Shown piece by piece: positions 61,101 through 64,000 of a DNA stretch of 64,000 nucleotides. A program made the translations under genes and the position numbers. How positions within the stretch are numbered: position 1 is the stretch's first letter; every line of letters starts with the position of its first letter. Origin of the DNA: Bursaphelenchus xylophilus (Eukaryota > Nematoda > Chromadorea > Rhabditida > Aphelenchoididae); assembly GCA_904066235.2 (NCBI GenBank), contig CAJFCV020000005.1, forward strand, positions 3,033,501 to 3,097,500, given 5' to 3'. The notes under the pieces are model-generated. The model saw only the letters and a list, made by a program, of their open reading frames with translations, was not told the DNA's origin and did no database searches.

Positions 61101-61552
61101 TTCTCGCAATACTCTCCGCCGGTAAAAACCCGTAGAACGCTAAAATTTGCAGAAATTGGTCTTTGATCTACACTCAAGGTAATTCTTTAGAGAAAAATAA
61201 AATTTAACGTTGCCTTTGAGAACGATCCGTTGTAAAATGGCCTCAATCTCGTCTTCGAAGATATTTTTAGAGCTCTCCTTTCTTTTCACTTTCTAATTTA
61301 ACTTTGAGATTGCTGCGATAAGCACAGTTACATATTGACCATTCTGTTTACAGAAGTGGAAGATACCGCCTTCTTCTTCGAGCCGTCAAACATGCCCGAG
61401 GAAGCTGTCGCCTGAAGATGCTCACTGGACATGCCGTTGTTTGTTATGGTCTCCCCACCTCAACAGAGAACCCAGACCCTCAAATAGCATCGAGTATACC
61501 AGCGTCCACCCATAACTTTCTCAAAACCAAGGTTGAACGGATTGCAGTGTAG
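52127..61552 (+). CDS. sep-1: Separase
   Basis: Eighteen exons, 1190 aa (C. elegans SEP-1 is about 1260): 52127-52217, 52279-52400, 52434-52565, 52604-52735, 52783-53004, 53043-53328, 53396-53540, 54260-54362, 54401-54462, 54523-54814, 54879-55010, 55063-55440, 56350-56700, 59403-59549, 59627-59839, 60203-60588, 60673-60852, 61354-61552. Separase is the caspase-like protease that cuts cohesin at anaphase. The C-terminal domain keeps the catalytic dyad: His1036 in MYVGHGNG and Cys1063 in CILMGCSS, with FIPWE upstream and LKMLTGHAVVCYG at the end. The last junction joins GA to A, removing an early stop after TEWV. The N-terminal two thirds are helical, as expected for the superhelical region. 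One intron is GC-AG. Introns hold a 169 bp tandem repeat and two large palindromes. AATAAA at 61588. Confidence 0.93.
53605..54150. repeat. 169 bp tandem repeat, about three copies
   Basis: GTGTACGG(T/C)TTTTCTGTAAT starts at 53661, 53830 and 53999, a constant 169 bp period, with units nearly identical apart from the last, which drifts. It fills most of separase intron 7. Confidence 0.95.
55011..55062 (+). other. GC-AG intron in separase
   Basis: Donor reads TTAGG|GCAAGT and acceptor TTTTTTTAG|GCTTTTG, 52 bp. No GT donor nearby gives an open joined frame, while this one restores it. GC-AG introns with otherwise strong donor context are a known minor class. Confidence 0.75.
55478..56062. repeat. 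Imperfect palindrome of about 585 bp
   Basis: Arms mirror about 55770: GGAGTTACAGGTCGAG at 55503 against CTCGACCTGTAACTCC at 56018, and GTAAACCCTGGTATCTTGGC against its complement. The outer parts (ACTTCTATGG/CCATAGAAGT) extend the match towards exon 12. It lies in the separase intron 12. Confidence 0.85.
56147..56305. repeat. Short inverted repeat, family F
   Basis: TATCAGTCTGTCGGAAAAAT through to TTTTCCCGACAGACTTATA, with ACGGCGGATCGTCGC mirrored by GCGACGATCCGCCGT. It ends only 44 bp before separase exon 13. A related copy is at 26653 and a half-copy near 11790-11835. Confidence 0.8.
57155..57732. mobile_element. Mariner-derived fold-back with transposase N-terminus in both arms
   Basis: Body 57157-57730 begins TTAGGTTGAGTCAAAATTAT and ends with its complement, flanked by TA. 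Each arm encodes, in opposite directions, the same mariner-like N-terminal segment: HIMLYHFEKSWKSARSFRDL on the plus strand near 57305 and the matching RRIMLYHFEKSWKSAQSFRD on the minus strand near 57585. This resembles the first helix-turn-helix of mariner transposases. The catalytic part is absent, so it is not functional. Confidence 0.88.
58798..59097. repeat. Nested small fold-back element
   Basis: TTTTAGAGCAGGTCCGCTTT at the left is mirrored by AAAGTTGACCTGCTCTACTA at the right, and CGACCGAAAGTTCCACAAAA by TTTTGTGGAACTTTCGGTC-type sequence. It interrupts the right arm of the large palindrome; the left arm lacks it. Confidence 0.75.
59955..60170. mobile_element. Tc1-type MITE family A, copy 10
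   Basis: TA-CAGTGGTGGACCTGATCCA to GGATCAGGTCCTCCAGTCTG in separase intron 15. The right terminal bases have changed and the GC-rich centre is missing. Confidence 0.8.
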
Positions 61553-63019
61553 CTAGAACATTGAATTTTTACATTAGTACATATAAAAATAAAGACTTCT
61601 ATTGACTAACGGAATTTTAAAAAGAGTTCTTTGATGCCTTATATACACTTTTGGAAGCACGAGTTGACTTTGGAAAAAAAGAGAGAAAGTTTAGACAAGC
61701 ATAGGAAATACTTTGGTAAAATAAATGAGGATGATTTATGGAAAAACGTTTTTTATAGGTGGCGAAGGTTTAGAGGGGGTAAGCCTGGGTGTGGAATTGT
61801 TTATTGTGACCCAAGAACTATGATTATCTAGCTAGAGTCTGTTTTAGTCCGTGTTTCCCAACCGAAAATTGGCTTATTCTATGAAGATGTTGGTAGATCA
61901 AGTACAATATCAAAATCGATCCGAAACGTCACCCGAGTTTGTCTCCCTGTATTTTTATAAAGACACATTGTAATTTTCAGTATGTCTCACCCTGTCTTGC
62001 CCACCTTGCCTGCCATTTCTCACTTTGGCATTCCGTTTTATCTTCAACTCCCCGATTTTCGGCCAAATCTGACCTTCCAAACAGTTTTTTGTTGCTTATT
62101 CGTCAAATTTTTCTCTTTCCTTTGGCAAAAACCCCTTCGAAGTGTTCCACTCTCCAAAACAAACGTTGTTCCCGTTCGTTTTTTGCCCGCTTTCCCCACG
62201 AAAAGAGCCCGAGAACAGTTGGGGAAGGACTTATTTTCTTTTTCTTGTTTACCATTCCCTCCGATGATGCCGTCAAGTGCACGCAGAAACGTTTTTGTTT
62301 TGCGCTAGAACACGTGTGTGAACTTTGCGTATATGATAAGCGGATTCTCTGCAGTTTTAATCGTTCAATTTGGTTTCCAGGGTCAGGTGCAATATTATTT
62401 TTTTTTGTCGATTTAGTCGGTTTTTTCAAGATTTCCGTGGGAATTCAGGTGAAATAAGGGATAAAACAGCTTGGAAAGGGGGGATTTAGGTGCTAAACTT
62501 GAGCACGAGAAATATTTTTTAGTCAGATGTCAAGTATAATATAATTTTTGTCGATTTTCTTTATTCTTTAGGGAAATAGAGGTTGAAAACGGAAGAGAAA
62601 AGCTTGAAAAGCCACTAAGAAGTCCCTATGCCTGAAAACAACCGAGATTTTGACCTGAATCAGCTTGTTTTATCAACTTTTCCCATCAAAATTGTTATCA
62701 TTTTGTTTTGTAGCGGGTTTTTTCCCTGTGCAGCCCCTCGCGAAGGGAGGGACCATCCCATCGCAAAAGGGTTATTTAGAAAGGGAACGAAGGTCAGAGT
62801 TCCCATTTCTCTCGTGTTTACCTGTCCATCCTTTGTTGTGATTTCATAAATTGCTTGCAAATTGAAAATGAAGATAACATCTTCCCTACACGAGGCTGCC
62901 AGATGCTCCTTCTCAATGATAGAGCGTTTACATTGCGTCGAGCAGTCATTTCACTTGCGATAATTTTGTTTTGACCATGTTTATAGTTGAGTTGTCCTCT
63001 TTTAGATCAAATTTTCGAA
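61553..63019. other. Gap between separase and malate dehydrogenase
   Basis: The 3' end of separase (AATAAA at 61588) is followed by AT-rich sequence and, from about 62000, a pyrimidine-rich stretch that probably includes the mdh promoter. A possible trans-splice acceptor CTCTTTTAG ends at 63004, 15 bases before the mdh start. Confidence 0.5.
61634..61831 (+). CDS. Possible small basic protein
   Basis: An intronless 65-codon frame (MPYIHFWKHELTLEKKRESL...) ending KPGCGIVYCDPRTMII. It is lysine/arginine-rich in the middle with two cysteines near the end. Composition looks more coding-like than its surroundings, but there is no family match and no splice or promoter evidence; it could be an exon of something else or chance. 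Confidence 0.25.
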   Translation: MPYIHFWKHELTLEKKRESLDKHRKYFGKINEDDLWKNVFYRWRRFRGGKPGCGIVYCDPRTMII

Positions 63020-63899
63020 ATGAGCGCTCCGATCAGAGTTCTTGTCACTGGCGCTGCTGGACAAATCGGCTACTCGCTGGTCCTACAGATCGCCAAAGGA
63101 GATGTCTTCGGCAAGGAAACTGTAAGCTGAAAAAATTATCAACTTTCCTCCGGAGTTGGACGATTGGGGAAATCGAAAAGTATTATTTTTCTTCGATGCA
63201 AGTGTGAAATTAGGATAATCGAGGGTGCTGATTTTGAAAATGACATTCATTTTGTTATTTTTTTGATCTTTACTTTTTTAAGTAGTACTGTAAAGTCTTT
63301 TTTTTCATAAATACTCGATTTAGGGGGTTTTCGATGGTGCTGATTTCAAAAATCTTATTAATTTTTTCTGATTTGAAAGCAGTACCATCGAAACCCCCCA
63401 AATCGAGTATTCATGAAAAAAATTCAAAAAATTACAACTTTACAGTACTACTTAAAAAAAGTAAGGATCAAAAAAATGAATGTCATTTTCGAAATCACCA
63501 CCCTCGATTATCCTAATTTCGACACTTGCATCGAAGAAAAATGATACTTTTCGGTTTCTCCAATCGTCCCAGTTCCATTTCCCTCATGGATAACATAATT
63601 TTTGACGTATTTTTTAAAAATTTTAGCCCATCACCCTGGTCTTGTTGGATATTGCCCCAATGCTCGAGGTCCTCAGAGGAGTGGAATTCGAACTCACCGA
63701 CTGCGCGTTGGACATCCTGAAGGGAGTGGAGATCTGCACCACCGAGGAAGCCGCTTTCAAGGACATTGACTACGCATTCTTGGTTGGAGCCATGCCAAGA
63801 CGCGAAGGAATGGAGCGCAAGGACTTGTTGGCCGCTAATGTGAAGATCTTCAAGTCGCAGGGAAAGGCGTTGGCCACTTATGCGAAGCCGACCACTAAG
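63020..63899 (+). CDS. mdh-1: Cytosolic malate dehydrogenase, 5' part
   Basis: Two exons in the window, 63020-63121 and 63627-63899, phase 0, giving 125 residues; a donor (AAG|GTGAGG) ends the second and the rest lies beyond the right edge. The enzyme interconverts malate and oxaloacetate with NAD(H) in the cytosol. Visible: the Rossmann glycine motif [12 protein letters not shown], the strand [24 protein letters not shown], and the active-site loop [20 protein letters not shown] with the substrate-binding arginines. These match the cytosolic (not mitochondrial) MDH class. Codon use is biased towards C-ending codons compared with neighbouring genes, consistent with high expression. Intron 1 holds a 410 bp palindrome. 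The symbol follows C. elegans usage. Confidence 0.93.
63159..63571. repeat. Palindrome of about 410 bp in mdh intron 1
   Basis: GGACGATTGGGGAAATCGAA at the left against TTTCTCCAATCGTCC at the right; the mirror continues through ATAATCGAGGGTG, AATGACATTCATTTT and TTTTCGATGGT to a centre near 63365. It occupies most of the 505 bp intron. Confidence 0.9.
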
Positions 63900-64000
63900 G
63901 TGAGGATCAGTAAGGAAAACTGAAATAAGTTTGGGAAACGGGGAGTTGGACGGATGATTTTTTGTTGATTTCGGTTGGAGTAGGTGTTATTTTACACTGG

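Noticed and set aside
62628..62849. 73-codon frame upstream of mdh
   Set aside because: Overlapped by an equally long minus-strand frame, no motif, and in a pyrimidine-rich likely promoter region.

Overview
This looks like a window of nematode nuclear DNA: AT-rich, with compact multi-exon genes, short GT-AG introns and the nematode acceptor consensus TTTTCAG. Several start codons lie just behind an acceptor-like site with no upstream coding exon, which suggests spliced-leader trans-splicing. The gene content fits: a cell-cell fusogen of the EFF-1/AFF-1 type, a DBH-family copper hydroxylase, a Wrch/Chp Rho GTPase, an AQP8-like aquaporin, separase and cytosolic malate dehydrogenase. I could not name a species.

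Layout. Minus strand 9-1123: 5' part of a regulator-of-microtubule-dynamics (RMD) TPR gene, running off the left edge. Plus 3911-5497: atypical Rho GTPase. Plus 8885-12708: EFF-1/AFF-1-like fusogen, six exons, 574 aa. Minus 13422-15442: aquaporin, five exons, 257 aa. 15443-21717: a 6.3 kb gene-poor stretch dominated by repeats, including a perfect-looking 960 bp mariner-ended palindrome. Plus 21718-23980: secreted helical-repeat protein (372 aa). Plus 24233-29703: DBH/TBH/MOXD1-like monooxygenase (567 aa). 29704-36382: long non-coding stretch with one half of a duplicated conserved module, a TATA-like box and a strong hairpin. Plus 36383-37456: small unknown gene (125 aa). 37457-42070: second copy of the module, repeats and a weak minus-strand membrane-protein remnant. 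Minus 42071-44280: secreted endonuclease/exonuclease/phosphatase-fold enzyme (323 aa). Plus 45419-48273, 48724-51809 and 52127-61552: two unrecognised type I membrane proteins (434 and 372 aa) and separase (1190 aa), closely spaced head to tail as in a possible operon. Plus 63020 to the right edge: malate dehydrogenase, 5' part.

The most striking feature is the mobile DNA. Introns and gaps are filled by short non-autonomous elements that can be sorted into families: a Tc1/mariner-type element of about 250 bp with TA duplications (ten copies), an approximately 430 bp family with AGGGGAAGTAC-type ends (at least eight copies), a GC-rich hAT-like element with a perfect 8 bp target duplication, two fold-back elements with mariner termini, one of them inserted in a larger palindrome whose other arm preserves the empty site, and two inverted-repeat elements that each carry a tRNA-like Pol III promoter and sit in two introns of the same gene. 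Gene models were built by hand from reading frames and splice sites; every junction was checked for phase.
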